Shown here one piece after another: positions 1 through 10,200 of a DNA stretch of 64,000 nt (position 1 is its first letter; each line of letters starts with the position of its first letter). Both the position numbers and the translations under genes were made by a program. Location of the stretch: assembly GCF_002286785.1 (NCBI RefSeq), contig NZ_MUJY01000099.1:1-64000 (forward strand). The letters are read 5' to 3'. The DNA comes from Pseudomonas sp. PIC25. GTDB taxonomy: Bacteria; Pseudomonadota; Gammaproteobacteria; Pseudomonadales; Pseudomonadaceae. The notes under the pieces are model-generated. The model did no database searches, was not told the origin of the DNA, and saw only the letters and a program-made list of their open reading frames with translations.

Positions 1-42
1 AATGGTGGCGCGCTCTTCGACGCTGAGTTCGGAATAAGACAT
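1..42 (-). CDS. IS30-family transposase, N-terminal 14 residues only
   Basis: On the minus strand an ATG at 42-40 opens a frame reading MSYSELSVEERATI, which continues off the window. This is the characteristic opening of IS30-family transposases, which begin with a short Ser-Tyr-x-x-Leu-(S/T)-x-E-E-R stretch leading into a helix-turn-helix DNA-binding domain. The DDE catalytic domain would lie outside the window, so intactness cannot be judged. Confidence 0.6.
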   Translation of the reverse strand, partial: MSYSELSVEERATI

Positions 43-97
43 AGGGGCAGCACCGTACCGGAAAGGTCAGGTGTTGCACTCAGTTTTTGCGGCCGCC
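1..97 (-). mobile_element. End of an IS30-family insertion sequence (cut by window edge)
   Basis: The left edge carries the 5' start of an IS30-type transposase reading off the window, followed by about 55 bases of non-coding DNA. An insertion-sequence terminus probably lies around 68-97, where the sequence changes character. I cannot confirm the terminal inverted repeat because the other end of the element is outside the window. Its position beside a degraded toxin-antitoxin locus and a partial selC copy suggests a site that repeatedly collects mobile DNA. Confidence 0.55.
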
Positions 98-527
98 AGT
101 ACATCCATAGCAATAGTGAAATCTCTACCAGCATCAATGTGCCGCCACTGCAGTTAAGAAAACTCTGAAAAAGCCCTGAATTTGCGAAGCAGCCGCTCTG
201 TAACCCGCATGGTTGCTGGGGCGTATTTTTCAAGGACTGGCTTTTTCAGATCATCCTTAAGGTGAAATAGAAAGCTGCAGCAAGTGTCGAAGTCATTGCA
301 AGGGATAGCGAGAGAGAACCAGGGGTTTGAAGCCCGGCCGCGCCTGCCTTGTCTTGTCCGTGCAGCCGAGTCAGGCCGAGGACGTATGGCCAAGGGCGTT
401 GCCGTGGAGGGATTTTTGTTCGCTGGCAGGCGATGCTTTATGGCACAGCGACTTCATACTTCTTCGGCCCCCACATTAGCGGTAGGTTGTAGGCTCCTTG
501 CCAAATTTTTCCAAGCCGGATTCCGTC
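98..527. other. Non-coding accessory stretch between the IS end and parD
   Basis: About 430 bases without a convincing gene. The short open frames here have no recognisable family and no clear ribosome site. The stretch is less GC-rich than the neighbouring core genes up to about 300. It contains a decayed copy of the selC anticodon arm and selB 3' end from 323 (listed separately). The last 30-50 bases should hold the antitoxin promoter, but I cannot pick -35 and -10 boxes with confidence. Confidence 0.6.
323..426 (-). repeat. Decayed partial duplicate of the selC 5' half and selB 3' end
   Basis: Positions 323-344 are identical over 22 bases to 1170-1191, the anticodon-arm region of the tRNA-Sec gene. 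The similarity continues, with many substitutions and a loss of about 12 bases, through 345-426 against about 1204-1286, the tRNA acceptor end and the last codons of selB. The minus-strand peptide here still echoes the SelB C-terminus but lacks its stop. This looks like a pseudogenised fragment of the selB-selC junction. Because the homology lies on the selB side of the identical core, it does not match simple attL/attR flanks. A tandem duplication, or an element carrying a captured junction, fits better. Confidence 0.65.
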
Positions 528-764
528 ATGAGCACCATGAACATCTCCCTACCCGAGGCTTTGAAAAGCTTTGTCGATGAGCAGGTCGGTCAGCGTGGCT
601 ACAACACCAGCAGCGAGTACATTCGCGAGCTGATTCGCAAGGATCAGGATCGGCAACACTTGCGTGGCCTGCTCCTGACTGGGGCGGAATCCGCGTCCAC
701 TGCGCCTGTCGATGGCAGCTACTTCGAGTCGCTGCGAGCCAAGGTATGGAACGCTCGGGGATGA
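528..764 (+). CDS. parD: ParD-family type II antitoxin
   Basis: A 78-residue protein beginning MSTMNISLPEALKSFVDEQV, followed by GYNTSSEYIRELIRKD. This is the ribbon-helix-helix DNA-binding domain and the start of the C-terminal toxin-binding tail of ParD/CopG-type antitoxins. It would dimerise, repress its own promoter and neutralise a ParE toxin. I chose the ATG at 528 because it starts exactly at the conserved RHH strand and has GGA seven bases upstream; an ATG at 498 would add ten unconserved residues. Its stop overlaps the toxin start as ATGA (761-764), the usual translational coupling. The antitoxin looks intact although its toxin is broken. Confidence 0.85.
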   Translation: MSTMNISLPEALKSFVDEQVGQRGYNTSSEYIRELIRKDQDRQHLRGLLLTGAESASTAPVDGSYFESLRAKVWNARG

Positions 765-1089
765 AGGCCAAAGCCGTTATCCCCAGGGCACTGGCCAGAT
801 AGGATGTAGACGATACGATTTACCACTACCTGAGCGAAGACGCCGAACAGGCGTTCTTGGCTTCATCGATGCGCTGGAAAAAGCCTACGCCCATATAAGC
901 CGTCACCCCTCCGCCGGTTCCACCCGCTACGCCTTCGAACTCGACCTGCCGGGCCTGCGCTGTTGGCCGCTGGCACGCTACCCGTATCTGGTGTTCTACG
1001 TGGAGCGCGACGATCACATCGACGTATGGCGCATCCTTCATGGAGCGCGGGATATTCCTGCCTGGCTGGGTGAAGCCTCTGCCCACTGA
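761..1089 (+). pseudogene. parE: ParE/RelE-family toxin, broken by a nonsense codon and a frameshift
   Basis: From the ATG at 761 the frame reads MKAKAVIPRALAR, then a TAG at 800-802, then DVDDTIYHYLSEDAEQAF. After about 855 the family sequence continues in another frame as GFIDALEKAYAHISRHP and on through YPYLVFYVERDDHIDVWRIL to a TGA at 1087-1089. Both halves are clearly one ParE toxin, a small RelE-fold protein; chromosomal ParE proteins typically poison DNA gyrase. The TAG sits where relatives have a codon one substitution away (CAG). The frame change is explained by loss of one G in the run near 856-858. With both lesions the full toxin cannot be made. An internal start would leave only a C-terminal piece of about 70-80 residues, probably inactive. 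Confidence 0.85.
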
Positions 1090-1115
1090 GGCAGCGCAGG
1101 GGCGAGCCCCAATAC

Positions 1116-1211
1116 TGGCGGAAGGCAGTGGGAGTCGAACCCACCCGGGAACGGCTGCCGTCCCCCACCGGGTTTGAAGCCCGGCCGCGCCACCGGGCGC
1201 GAGTGCCTTCC
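1116..1211 (-). tRNA. selC: tRNA-Sec (UGA-reading selenocysteine tRNA)
   Basis: The minus strand folds as a 96-base tRNA with the features special to tRNA-Sec: an eight-pair acceptor stem (GGAAGGCA with TGCCTTCC), a long variable arm, the anticodon TCA in loop CTTCAAA, and an encoded 3' CCA at 1118-1116. It is charged with serine by SerRS, converted to selenocysteinyl-tRNA by SelA, and delivered to the ribosome by SelB. It lies 18 bases after the selB stop, on the same strand, so it may be processed from the selAB transcript or have its own promoter inside selB. Its anticodon arm (1170-1191) has an identical 22-base match at 323-344. Confidence 0.95.
1170..1191. repeat. 22-base exact repeat inside selC, partner of 323-344
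   Basis: This segment covers the anticodon stem-loop side of the tRNA-Sec gene. It is the only perfectly conserved part of the duplicated selB-selC junction. tRNA anticodon arms are common crossover sites for tyrosine recombinases, so this may mark a former integration point. No integrase gene remains in the window. Confidence 0.7.
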
Positions 1212-1229
1212 TTTGTTCGTGCCGCTGCG

Positions 1230-3143
1230 TCAGGCCGGGGCCGGGTGGGCCAGGGCATTGTCGCGGCGGACTTTGCGTTCGTTGCCGAAGCGGCGGGTAA
1301 GGCCGATGCGGTCGAAGTGTTCGAGTATCTGGATGCTGCGTTTGCGGCCCAGGTGGATGCGGTCGCGAAAGGCGGCGGCGCGGATGACGCCGGCCTGATC
1401 CTCCAGGCGCAGGACTTCGCTGGCCAGTTGGCGGATGGTCGTATCCGGGTAGAACAGGTCTCTCACCACTTGTTGCAGCAGGCCGAGCCGGGCGAGTTTG
1501 CGCAGAAGCAGGCGCACGGCGGCTTCGTCCTGGCCGAGTTCGCGGGCGAGGTCGCGGACCCAGGGTGGGTCGAAGCCGCCCGCTTCGAGCAGGGGCCAGA
1601 GGCGTTCCCTGATCGCTTCTTCTGCGTCGCTGAGGCGCACGCGGTGGTCCGGGCGGTGCAGCCAGGGGCCGCTGGCTTCGATGCGGCTGGCGGCCATGGC
1701 GGAGTCCAGCAGGGCGATGAAGACGGGGCGTTCCAGTTGCGGCAGGGCGTAGCGGCGCAGGCGGTCGCGGTCGGGGCCGAGTTCGTCGGGTTGTTCGCTG
1801 TGGAAGTGTTCCAGCCGCGCCACCAGGTGGTCGCTCAGCGCTTGCCAGCGCGCTTGGCCGAATAGGCGCGGCCCGAGGCGAGTGGGGATTTCCAGCAGGC
1901 CGTCCGGCAGGTGCCAGCCGGCGCGTGGGCGGTTGAACTGGCGCTCCAGCAGGGCCGGGTCGAGGCCGCTTTCGGCTTCGGCGAGCAGGGTTGGCAGGGC
2001 GTTTTCCAGGCTGGCGTCGATCAGGGCACGCAGTTGGCCGAGGCGGTTTTCCGCGCGACGGCCGCGGCTGGGGGCGAAGGGGTCGAGGACCACACCGCCG
2101 CCGAGGGTGCGTTGGGCGGACTGGTCGCGGATCACCAGGCGGTCGCCGTGTACCGCGTGCACTGGGGCGTTGAGCAGCAGTTGCGCGAGCATGCCCCCGC
2201 CCGGTGCAAGGCTTTCGCCTTCCAGCAGGGCGACGCGGCCGGTCAGGTCCTGGGCACCGAGGTGCAGGTGCAGCGGGGTCCAGTGTTTGAGGTCGCGGGA
2301 TTCGCCGGGGAGCAGCTGCAGCAGGCAGTCGATGCGGCTGGTGGGGGCATGGAGCGCGGGATGCAGCAGCCAGTCGCCACGGTGGATCTGTTCCACGGCG
2401 AGGCGCTCGCCGGCGAGGTTGAGGGCCACCCGCTGGCCGGCGCGGGCTTCGTTCGCCTCGCGGTTCTGCGCGTGCAGGCCACGCACCCGCACGGAGCGGC
2501 CGGACGGGCTCATGACCAGCTCATCCCCCACCCGCACGCGCCCGGCGAAGGCGGTGCCGGTGACCACCACGCCGGCGCCGGTGAGGCTGAAGGCGCGGTC
2601 GATGGGCAGGCGAAAGTAGCCGTTGTCGCTGCGCTGGCGGCAGGCGCCGGCTTCGTCGATGAGGGCTTGGCGCAGGGTGTCGATGCCCTCCCCGCTCAGG
2701 CTGGAGACGGCATGGATCGAGCTACCGTGCAACGGCCCCGGCGCCAGCAGTGCGGCAATCTCGGCGCGGACGTCGGCGAGGCGCGCCGCGTCCGCCCGGT
2801 CGATCTTGGTGAGGGCGACCAGGGCGCGGCGGATGCCGAGCAGTTCGACGATGGCCAGGTGTTCGTGGGTTTGCGGCATCACACCGTCGTCGGCGGCCAC
2901 CACCAGCAGGACGAGGTCGATGCCGCAGGCGCCGGCGAGCATGTTGTGGACGAAGCGTTCGTGACCGGGGACGTCGATGAAGCCGATGGGCTCGTCGCCG
3001 CCGAGGGTGGCGTAGAGGTAGCCGAGGTCGATGGTAATGCCGCGTTCGCGCTCGGCCGGGCGGCGGTCGCCCTCCTGGCCGGTGAGGGCCCGCAGGAGGG
3101 CGGTCTTGCCGTGGTCGATATGGCCGGCGGTTCCGACGATCAC
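1230..3143 (-). CDS. selB: Selenocysteine-specific elongation factor SelB
   Basis: A 637-residue GTPase that replaces EF-Tu for selenocysteinyl-tRNA. It binds the SECIS hairpin downstream of a UGA codon and delivers the tRNA there. The G1 loop [11 protein letters not shown] is at the N-terminus, followed by the switch [10 protein letters not shown] and the guanine-specificity TKID. EF-Tu-like beta-barrel domains follow, then four C-terminal winged helices that bind mRNA (the last part contains [19 protein letters not shown]). Length is close to the usual 610-640. Translation starts at GTG (3143-3141), overlapping the selA stop as GTGA, which indicates coupling. It is last in the fdhE-selA-selB run and is followed by selC. 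Confidence 0.96.
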   Translation of the reverse strand: MIVGTAGHIDHGKTALLRALTGQEGDRRPAERERGITIDLGYLYATLGGDEPIGFIDVPGHERFVHNMLAGACGIDLVLLVVAADDGVMPQTHEHLAIVELLGIRRALVALTKIDRADAARLADVRAEIAALLAPGPLHGSSIHAVSSLSGEGIDTLRQALIDEAGACRQRSDNGYFRLPIDRAFSLTGAGVVVTGTAFAGRVRVGDELVMSPSGRSVRVRGLHAQNREANEARAGQRVALNLAGERLAVEQIHRGDWLLHPALHAPTSRIDCLLQLLPGESRDLKHWTPLHLHLGAQDLTGRVALLEGESLAPGGGMLAQLLLNAPVHAVHGDRLVIRDQSAQRTLGGGVVLDPFAPSRGRRAENRLGQLRALIDASLENALPTLLAEAESGLDPALLERQFNRPRAGWHLPDGLLEIPTRLGPRLFGQARWQALSDHLVARLEHFHSEQPDELGPDRDRLRRYALPQLERPVFIALLDSAMAASRIEASGPWLHRPDHRVRLSDAEEAIRERLWPLLEAGGFDPPWVRDLARELGQDEAAVRLLLRKLARLGLLQQVVRDLFYPDTTIRQLASEVLRLEDQAGVIRAAAFRDRIHLGRKRSIQILEHFDRIGLTRRFGNERKVRRDNALAHPAPA

Positions 3144-4546
3144 GGTACCTCCCTGCGGAGGTCGGCGAGTTGCGCCAGGAACGCCGGTTCGTCGTCGAGC
3201 TGGCGCAGGTCGAGCCAGAGGGCGTCGTCGTCGAGGCGGCCGAGCACCGGGATGGGCAGCAGGCGCAGGGTTTCTTCCAGTTGGCGCAGGGAGCGGCCGC
3301 GCAGGCGCCTGGGCTGTTGCGGGCGCAGGCAGAGGGCGGCACTGGGCAGGCGCGCCACCGGCTGGGCGCCGCTGCCGATCATGCCGAGGGCGTCTTCGAC
3401 GCTGACGCCCCAGGTGTCGCCCAGCACGGCGGCGAGGGCTGGGGCGAGGCGTTCGGCCTGGGCGCGGATGTCCGCCTGCGGCCGGCTGAGCAGGCGCAGG
3501 CTGGTGAGGCGCTGGCCGAGGCGGTCGGGGTCGCGGTAGAGGCCGAGCACGGCTTCCAGGGCGGCGAGGGTCAGTTTGTCCACCCGCAGGGCGCGCTTGA
3601 GCGGGTTTTTCTTGATCCGTTCGATGAGGTCCTTGCGGCCGACGATGAGGCCGGCCTGGGGCCCACCGAGCAGCTTGTCGCCGCTGAAGGTGACGAGGTC
3701 GGCGCCGTCGCGCAGGGCCTCCTGCACGGTGGGTTCCTTGGGAAGGCCCCAGCGGCTGAGGTCGATCAGGCTGCCGCTGCCGAGGTCTTCCAGCAGGGGC
3801 AGGCCGTGGGCGTGGGCGATGGCGGCGAGATCGGCGGTGGCGACGCTGGCGGTAAAGCCCTGCACGCTGTAGTTGCTGGTGTGGACGCGCATCAGCAGGC
3901 CGCTGCGCGGGCCGATGGCGGCCTCGTAGTCGCGCGGGTGGGTGCGGTTGGTGGTGCCGACTTCGACCAGTTTCACCCCGGCGCGGGCCATGATGTCGGG
4001 GATGCGGAAGGCGCCGCCGATTTCGATCAGTTCGCCGCGGGAGATGATGCCTTCCTTGCGTGCGCCGAGGCTGTTGAGGGCGAGCAGCACGGCGGCGGCG
4101 TTGTTGTTGACCACGGTGACGGCTTCGGCGCCGGTCAGTTCGCGGATGAGCCCGGCGATGAGGTCGTCGCGGTCGCCGCGCTTGCCGGTGGCGAGGTCGA
4201 ATTCGAGGTTGAGCGGGTAGCGCGCCGCCGTGCAGATCGCGTCCACCGCTTCTTCCGGCAGCAGGGCGCGGCCGAGGTTGGTGTGCAGCACGGTGCCGGT
4301 GAGGTTGAACACCCGCCGCACGCGGCTGCGGTGTTGGGCGGCGAGGCGTTCGCCGGCGCGCCCGGCGAGCACGGCTTCGGAGAGTTCCAGGCTGGCCAGT
4401 TGGCCCTGGCGCGCCGGCTCGCGCAGCTCGTCGAGCAAGCCGCGCAGGGTGGCGAGCAGGGCTTCGCGGCCGTAGCGCTGTTGCAACGGGGCGCAGGCCG
4501 GCGCGCGCAGCAGGCGGTCCACCGAGGGCAGGCGGGCGCTGGTCAT
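3140..4546 (-). CDS. selA: L-seryl-tRNA(Sec) selenium transferase SelA
   Basis: A 468-residue PLP enzyme of the cytoplasm that converts seryl-tRNA-Sec to selenocysteinyl-tRNA-Sec using selenophosphate. The PLP-binding lysine lies in [12 protein letters not shown], around residue 295. The preceding glycine-rich cofactor region contains [17 protein letters not shown] and [10 protein letters not shown], both typical of the family. The true start is the ATG at 4546-4544, which overlaps the fdhE stop (ATGA). The reading frame stays open much further upstream, but that part is a high-GC shadow of fdhE. The selenophosphate synthetase gene (selD) is not in this window. Confidence 0.96.
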   Translation of the reverse strand: MTSARLPSVDRLLRAPACAPLQQRYGREALLATLRGLLDELREPARQGQLASLELSEAVLAGRAGERLAAQHRSRVRRVFNLTGTVLHTNLGRALLPEEAVDAICTAARYPLNLEFDLATGKRGDRDDLIAGLIRELTGAEAVTVVNNNAAAVLLALNSLGARKEGIISRGELIEIGGAFRIPDIMARAGVKLVEVGTTNRTHPRDYEAAIGPRSGLLMRVHTSNYSVQGFTASVATADLAAIAHAHGLPLLEDLGSGSLIDLSRWGLPKEPTVQEALRDGADLVTFSGDKLLGGPQAGLIVGRKDLIERIKKNPLKRALRVDKLTLAALEAVLGLYRDPDRLGQRLTSLRLLSRPQADIRAQAERLAPALAAVLGDTWGVSVEDALGMIGSGAQPVARLPSAALCLRPQQPRRLRGRSLRQLEETLRLLPIPVLGRLDDDALWLDLRQLDDEPAFLAQLADLRREVP

Positions 4547-5463
4547 CCCTCCCCTCCCGGCGCCAGCAGCAGGTTGGGTGCGCGGCGCAGGTAGCCCTGT
4601 TCGGCCAGCAGCAGGTCGAGGTCGAGGCTGGCGAGGTCGGCGGAGAGGCATTCGCCGTCGGGGGCGTGTTCCAGGTAGAGCTGCTTGAGGTAGGTCTTGC
4701 AGCTCGGGCAGGCCTCGGCGCGCACGCCGTGGGGCGAGTCGTCGAGGTGCAGGTAGTCGAGGCGCTTGGTGCTCTGGCAGTGGCTGCATTTCAGGCGCAC
4801 GTAGTGCCATTCGCCGCTGCACAGGGAGCAGACCAGGTAGCGCAGGCCGTTGACCTGGCCGCGATGGCGGATCACCCCGGCCATGGGCGGCGCGCCGCAG
4901 CAGGGGCAGTAGGCCTGGTCTTCGCGCTCGCGCAGTTCGCCGAGGTCGAGGCCGAGCAGCCAGTGGCTCCAGGCGGTTTGCAGGCCGGCGCCGATGAAGG
5001 GCACCAGCGCGGCCGGCAGCAAATCGTACTGGCCGCTGACCAGGGCCACGCCCCACGCCTTGCGCTGGCTCGATCCGGCCTTGCGCAGGTGGTCGAGGGC
5101 GCCATCCAGGGCCGGGTTGGCGACCGGTGGGATGAAGGCACGCAGCAGGGCATCGAGGAACACTGGCCAGCCATCGTCGCGCACCAGGGTGTCGGCGGCC
5201 AGGGGCGGCAGGCCGTGGACCAGGGATTCGCGGATGCGGTGGGCGTTCGGTGCGGGGACATCCGGCGGGGCATCGAGCACGGCTTGCTGGGCCCGGCAGA
5301 TCGCGGCGGCCAGGGTCAGGTAGGCGGTAAGCGGGTGGTTCTGGGCGAGCGTTTCCAGGCACGCGGCGCGCAGCTCGAAGAGGTTGCGCGGCGGCAGTTG
5401 GACGAAAGGCGGCTTGCTGGCCGCGGCTTCGATCTGGCCCGGCTCGAGAATGGTGCCTGACAC
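4543..5463 (-). CDS. fdhE: Formate dehydrogenase accessory protein FdhE
   Basis: A 306-residue cytoplasmic protein needed for maturation of respiratory formate dehydrogenases. Its rubredoxin-like metal-binding part has paired cysteines in [23 protein letters not shown] and ACPSCKT across the C-terminal half. The start is GTG at 5463-5461 with a strong AAGGAG seven bases upstream; no ATG fits as well. It follows fdoI by about 95 bases on the same strand and overlaps selA by four bases. It therefore bridges the dehydrogenase genes and the selenocysteine genes in one probable transcription unit. Confidence 0.95.
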   Translation of the reverse strand: MSGTILEPGQIEAAASKPPFVQLPPRNLFELRAACLETLAQNHPLTAYLTLAAAICRAQQAVLDAPPDVPAPNAHRIRESLVHGLPPLAADTLVRDDGWPVFLDALLRAFIPPVANPALDGALDHLRKAGSSQRKAWGVALVSGQYDLLPAALVPFIGAGLQTAWSHWLLGLDLGELREREDQAYCPCCGAPPMAGVIRHRGQVNGLRYLVCSLCSGEWHYVRLKCSHCQSTKRLDYLHLDDSPHGVRAEACPSCKTYLKQLYLEHAPDGECLSADLASLDLDLLLAEQGYLRRAPNLLLAPGGEG

Positions 5464-5559
5464 GCAGGACTCCTTACTTCATGCACCCCGGCTAAAGCGT
5501 AGACGCCGATTCGCCGTTCCGCTCGATGGCGGGCGCGACCCGGTGTCGCGCCGCCCCGT

Positions 5560-6183
5560 TCACTTGCGTTCGCGCACCACCGTTTTGTACCAGCCGGGGT
5601 GATGCTTGCGCGCCCAGGCGCGGCTTACCCGCCCATAGAGCATGGCGCCCACCGAGCCCTTGACCCAGATGGCGGCGTAGATGTGGACGATGATGCCGAG
5701 GATGAGCACGAAGGCCGCCGCCGCATGCAGCAGGCTGGCCCAGCGCAGGGTCTCGATGCCGAACATTGCGCTGAAGTACTGCCGCCAGATGATCACGCCG
5801 CTGACCACCAGCACCAGCATGCTCAGTACCAGCACCCAGAACAGCAGTTTCTGCCCGGCGTTGTAGCGGTCGACTTCCGGCAGGCGGTCTTCGCGGTTGC
5901 CGACCACGTCGCGCCATTGCCGCAGCCAGCGGGCGTCCCTGTCGTTCATGCGGTTGTGCCCGGCGAAGCGGATCGCCAGCCAGAGGAATAGCAGGAACAT
6001 CACCAGGCCGAGGAACGGGTGCAGGATGCGCGTCCAAGTGCCGCCGCCGAACAGGGCAGAGAGGCCGAACAGCGCCGGGTGAAAAAGCGCCAGCCCGGAC
6101 AGGCCGGCGAGGATGAAGAGAACCGCCACGGCCCAGTGGTTGCTCCGTTCGGAGGGGGTGTAGCGTTCGATGTCGTCGTTCAT
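5560..6183 (-). CDS. fdoI: Formate dehydrogenase cytochrome b556 (gamma) subunit
   Basis: A 207-residue inner-membrane subunit of the nitrate-inducible / aerobic formate dehydrogenase type. It carries electrons from the iron-sulfur beta subunit to quinone. Four hydrophobic segments are visible: about residues 15-35, 55-72, 110-135 and 145-170. Likely haem histidines are in RSNHWAVAVLFI near the start and in SLLHAAAAF and GIIVHIYAA in the later helices. GGGAG lies six bases before the ATG. A 168-base gap with a hairpin repeat separates it from fdoH, which is unusual for this operon. The family also includes FdnI, and the choice of fdo over fdn is by convention only. Confidence 0.93.
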   Translation of the reverse strand: MNDDIERYTPSERSNHWAVAVLFILAGLSGLALFHPALFGLSALFGGGTWTRILHPFLGLVMFLLFLWLAIRFAGHNRMNDRDARWLRQWRDVVGNREDRLPEVDRYNAGQKLLFWVLVLSMLVLVVSGVIIWRQYFSAMFGIETLRWASLLHAAAAFVLILGIIVHIYAAIWVKGSVGAMLYGRVSRAWARKHHPGWYKTVVRERK

Positions 6184-6270
6184 TGCGGTCTCCCGAATCG
6201 TTCAGGCTGTTGGGCCTGGTTCCGGCCTTGCTCCATGCGCTGGGCGCTGGTCCGTTTGCCCTCTCCCCAA

Positions 6271-6294
6271 CCCTCTCCCATGAATGGGAGAGGG
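6271..6294. repeat. Hairpin repeat between fdoH and fdoI
   Basis: A perfect ten-base inverted repeat, CCCTCTCCCA - TGAA - TGGGAGAGGG, with an extra CCCTCTCCCC copy just to its left. It lies in the 168-base gap inside the fdo operon. A very similar hairpin lies at 58074-58097 between urtA and urtB. It belongs to a class of short intergenic palindromes that can protect transcript ends or reduce downstream expression. Confidence 0.7.
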
Positions 6295-6351
6295 AGCGGA
6301 CTGAGCAGGTGTCGACCCGGACACGCCCCTCACTCCTCACCCCTCTACTCT

Positions 6352-7275
6352 TCACTCCCTCCCCTTCGGGTCCACCACATGCACCGATGGATCGACCTCG
6401 TGGACGATGGGTTCTCCCGGCTCCGGGCCTTCCTCGACGCGGTTCGGGCCGACGCGCACGTAGTGGAAGAAGCCGGCCAGCACGGCGGCGCCCATGGCGA
6501 ACAGGGCCAGGGGTTTGGTCACGCCTTTCCACAGGCTCACCAGCGGGCTGACGGCCGGCTCGTCCGGCAGGTTGCTGTAGAGCGAGGGCTGGTCGGCGTG
6601 GTGCAGCACGTACATGACGTGGGTGCCGCCGACGCCGGCCGGGTCGTACAGGCCGGCGTGCTCGAAGCCGCGTTCCCTGAGGTCGGCGATGCGGCCGTCG
6701 GCGTGCTCGATCATGTCTTCCTTGCTGCCGAAGACGATGGCGCCGGTCGGGCAGGTTTTCACGCAGGCCGGCTCCAGGCCCACCGCCACGCGGTCGGAGC
6801 AGAGGGTGCACTTGTAGGCCTTGTGATCCTTCTGCGAGATGCGCGGGATGTTGAACGGACAGCCGGTGATGCAGTAGCCGCAGCCGATGCACTTGTCCTG
6901 GTTGAAGTCGACGATGCCGTTGGCGTACTTGACGATCGCGCCGGGGCTCGGGCAGGCCTTGAGGCAGCCCGGGTCCTCGCAGTGCATGCAGCCGTCCTTG
7001 CGGATCAGCCATTCGAGGTTGCCGGCCGGGTTTTCGTACTCGGCGAAGCGCATTACGGTCCAGGAGTCGGCGGTGAGGTCGATGGGGTTGTCGTAGACAC
7101 CCAGGTTGGGGCCCACGTCGTCGCGCAGGTCGTTCCATTCCGAGCAGGCGACCTGGCAGGCCTTGCAGCCGATGCACTTGGAGGTGTCGATCAGCTTGGC
7201 CACCTCGCCGACCTGGCGCACCGAGGGCATCGGTGTGGTGGTGGCGGAACGGGCGATGATGTCTTGAGTGGCCAT
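6352..7275 (-). CDS. fdoH: Formate dehydrogenase iron-sulfur (beta) subunit
   Basis: A 307-residue electron-transfer subunit carrying four [4Fe-4S] clusters. Cysteine groups are seen in [15 protein letters not shown] (about residues 37-50), [31 protein letters not shown] and CTLCSDRV...[10 protein letters not shown]. Near the C-terminus one membrane helix ([17 protein letters not shown]) anchors it to the periplasmic face beside FdoI. The FdoG stop and this ATG are separated by one base, so the subunits are translationally linked. It has no signal peptide of its own and is expected to be exported together with FdoG by the Tat system. Confidence 0.95.
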   Translation of the reverse strand: MATQDIIARSATTTPMPSVRQVGEVAKLIDTSKCIGCKACQVACSEWNDLRDDVGPNLGVYDNPIDLTADSWTVMRFAEYENPAGNLEWLIRKDGCMHCEDPGCLKACPSPGAIVKYANGIVDFNQDKCIGCGYCITGCPFNIPRISQKDHKAYKCTLCSDRVAVGLEPACVKTCPTGAIVFGSKEDMIEHADGRIADLRERGFEHAGLYDPAGVGGTHVMYVLHHADQPSLYSNLPDEPAVSPLVSLWKGVTKPLALFAMGAAVLAGFFHYVRVGPNRVEEGPEPGEPIVHEVDPSVHVVDPKGRE

Positions 7276-7276
7276 G

Positions 7277-10200
7277 TCACACCTTCTCCACGTTCACCAG
7301 GAACGACTTGAACTCCGGCGTCTGGGTGTTGGCGTCGCCGACGAAGGGGGTCAGGGTGTTGGTCAGGTAGCCGTTCCTGGCCACGCCGGTGAAGCCCCAG
7401 TGCAGCGGGATGCCCACCTGGTGCACGGTCTTGCCGTCCACGGTCAGCGGCTTGAGGCGCTTGGTGACCACCGCCACGGCCTTGATGAAGCCACGGTTGG
7501 AGGACACCTTGACCCGCTGTCCGGCCTGGATGCCGAGCTCCTTGGCCAGCGCCTCGCCGATCTCGACGAACTGCTCCGGCTGGGTGATGGCGTTGAGGCG
7601 GCTGTGCTTGGTCCAGAAGTGGAAGTGCTCGGTCAGCCGGTAGGTGGTCGCCGCGTAGGGGAACTCGTCGGCCTTGCCGAACAGTTCGAGGTCGTTCTGG
7701 AACACCCGCGCCGCCGGGTTGCTGGTCACGCCGGGTTTGTCCGGGTGCAGCGGGTTGCGGCCGATGGGGGTTTCGAACGGCTCGTAGTGCTCGGGGAACG
7801 GGCCTTCTGCCATCTTGTCCACGGCGAACAGCCGCGCCACGCCTTCGGGGTTCATGATGAACGGATTCATGCCCGCTTCCGGCGGCGAGTCGGGTTTGAA
7901 GTCCGGGACGTCGGTGCCGCCCCAGGCCGTACCGCTCCACCACACCAGGCGCTTCTTCCGTGGGTCCCAGGGCTTGCCCGCGGGGTCGGCCGAGGCGCGG
8001 TTGTAGAGGATGCGCCGGTTGGCCGGCCAGGCCCAGGCCCAGCCGAGGGTCTGGCCCATGCCATAGGGGTCGGCGTTGTCGCGCCGCGCCATCTGGTTGC
8101 CCTGCTGGGTCCAGGAGCCGCAGAAGATCCAGCAGCCGCTGGCGGTGGAGCCGTCGGCACGGAGCTGGGCGAAGCCCGCCAGTTGCTCGCCGGCCTTGGC
8201 CAGCACGGCGCCGGTGGCCGGGTCGGTGACGTCGGCCAGGGCCTTGCCGTTGAATTCGCGGGCGATTTCATCCGGCCCCGGCTCGTCCGGGCGCAGGTAG
8301 CTCCAGTCGATGTTGAGGATCGGGTCGGGGAAGGCGCCGCCTTCCTTGCGGTACAGCTCGCGCAGGCGATGGAACAGCCCGCCCATGATGGCGATGTCGG
8401 TGCGCGCCTGGCCGGGCGGCTCGGCGCCCTTCCAGTGCCACTGCAGCCAGCGCCCGCTGTTGACCAGGGAGCCGTCTTCCTCGGCGAAGCAGGTGGTGGG
8501 CAGGCGGATCACCGTGGTCTGGATCGCCGCCGTGTCGACGTCGTTGTAGTCGCCGGCGTTGCGCCAGAACTCGGAGGTCTCGGTAGCCAGCGGGTCCATC
8601 ACCACCAAGTACTTGAGCTTGGCCAGCGCGGCGCCGACCTTGGCCTTGTTGGGGAACGAGGCGATGGGGTTGAAGCCCTGGCAGAAGTAGCCGTTGACCT
8701 TGCCCTGATACATCAGGTCGAAGACCTTGAGTACGTCGTAGCCGGGGATGTCCAGCTTGGGCAGCCAGTCGTAGCCCCAGTTGTTTTCGGCGGTGGCGTT
8801 CTTGCCGTACCAGGCCTTCATCAGGCTGACGTGGAATTTCTCGTAGTTCTGCCAGTAGGAGAGCTGCCCCGGCCGCAGCGGTTTCTGCGTGCGCTTGGCA
8901 ATGTAGGCGGCATAGTCCTGTTCGGCGTCTCCGGGCAGGGTCAGGTAGCCCGGCAGCAGGTTGGAGAGCAGGCCCAGGTCGGTCAGCCCCTGGATGTTGG
9001 AATGTCCACGCAGAGCGTTCATACCGCCACCGGGCATGCCGATGTTGCCGAGCAGCAACTGGACCATGGCGCCGGTGCGGATCATCTGCGAGCCCGTGGA
9101 GTGCTGGGTCCAGCCGAGGGCGTACATGATGGTCATCACCTTGTCCGGGGCGGAGGCCTCGGCGATGGTGTTCCAGACCTGGAGCATCAGCTCCTTCGGC
9201 GTGCCGCAGATGCTGCTGACCACCTCGGGGGTGTAGCGGCTGTAGTGCTGCTTGAGCAGGTTGAACACGCAGCGCGGGTGGCTGAGCGTCGGGTCGACCA
9301 CGGCGAAGCCGTCCTCGCCGATCTCGTAGCCCCAGGCGGACTTGTCGCCGTAGCGCCGCAGGCTGGCGTCGTAGCCGCTGAACAGGCCGTTCTCGAAGGT
9401 GAAGCCTTCGCGCACGATGAACGACGCATCGGTGTAGTTGCGCACGTACTCGTGCTGGATCTTGTCGTTGGCGATCAGGTGGTTGATCAGCCCGCCGAGG
9501 AAGGCGATGTCCGTCCCGGTGCGGATCGGCGCGTACAGGTCCGCCACCGAGGCGGAACGGTTGAAGCGCGGATCGACCACGATCAGCCGGGCCTTGTTGT
9601 GCGCCTTGGCTTCGGTGACCCACTTGAAGCCGCAGGGGTGGGCTTCGGCGGCGTTGCCGCCCATGATCAGCACGAGGTCGGCATTCTGGATGTCGGCCCA
9701 GTGGTTGGTCATGGCGCCACGGCCAAACGTCGGGGCAAGACTTGCCACCGTCGGGCCGTGTCAGACACGCGCTTGGTTATCGAATCCCAGTATGCCGAGG
9801 GAACGCACCACCTTGTGGGTGATGTACCCCGCCTCGTTCGAGGATGCCGAGGCGGCGAGGAATCCGGTGGTCAGCCAGCGGTTGACCGTCTGGCCCTGCT
9901 CGTTGCGCTCGATGAAGTTGGCGTCGCGGTCCTCTTTCATCAGCTTGGCGATGCGGTCCAGGGCGTCGTCCCACTCCAGGCGCTTCCATTCGTTGGAGCC
10001 GGGTTCGCGGATCTGCGGGTACTTCAGCCGGTTGGGGCTGTGCACGAAGTCCAGCAGACCGGCGCCTTTCGGGCAGAGGGTACCGCGGTTGACCGGATGG
10101 TCGGCGTCGCCCTCGATGTGGATGATCTCCTGGACCACGTTCTTGCCGCCGTCGCCCTGGCTGTACATGATCAGCCCGCAGCCGACGGAGCAATAAGGGC

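Noticed and set aside
323-1191. Simple attL/attR flanks of an integrated island at selC
   Set aside because: Homology beyond the 22-base core lies on the same (selB) side in both copies and there is no integrase, so I report a duplication scar instead.
3140-5362. A 740-codon open frame covering selA plus most of fdhE
   Set aside because: Only the last 468 codons match SelA. The upstream part is an arginine/proline-rich high-GC shadow of fdhE, and a coupled ATG at 4546 explains the start.
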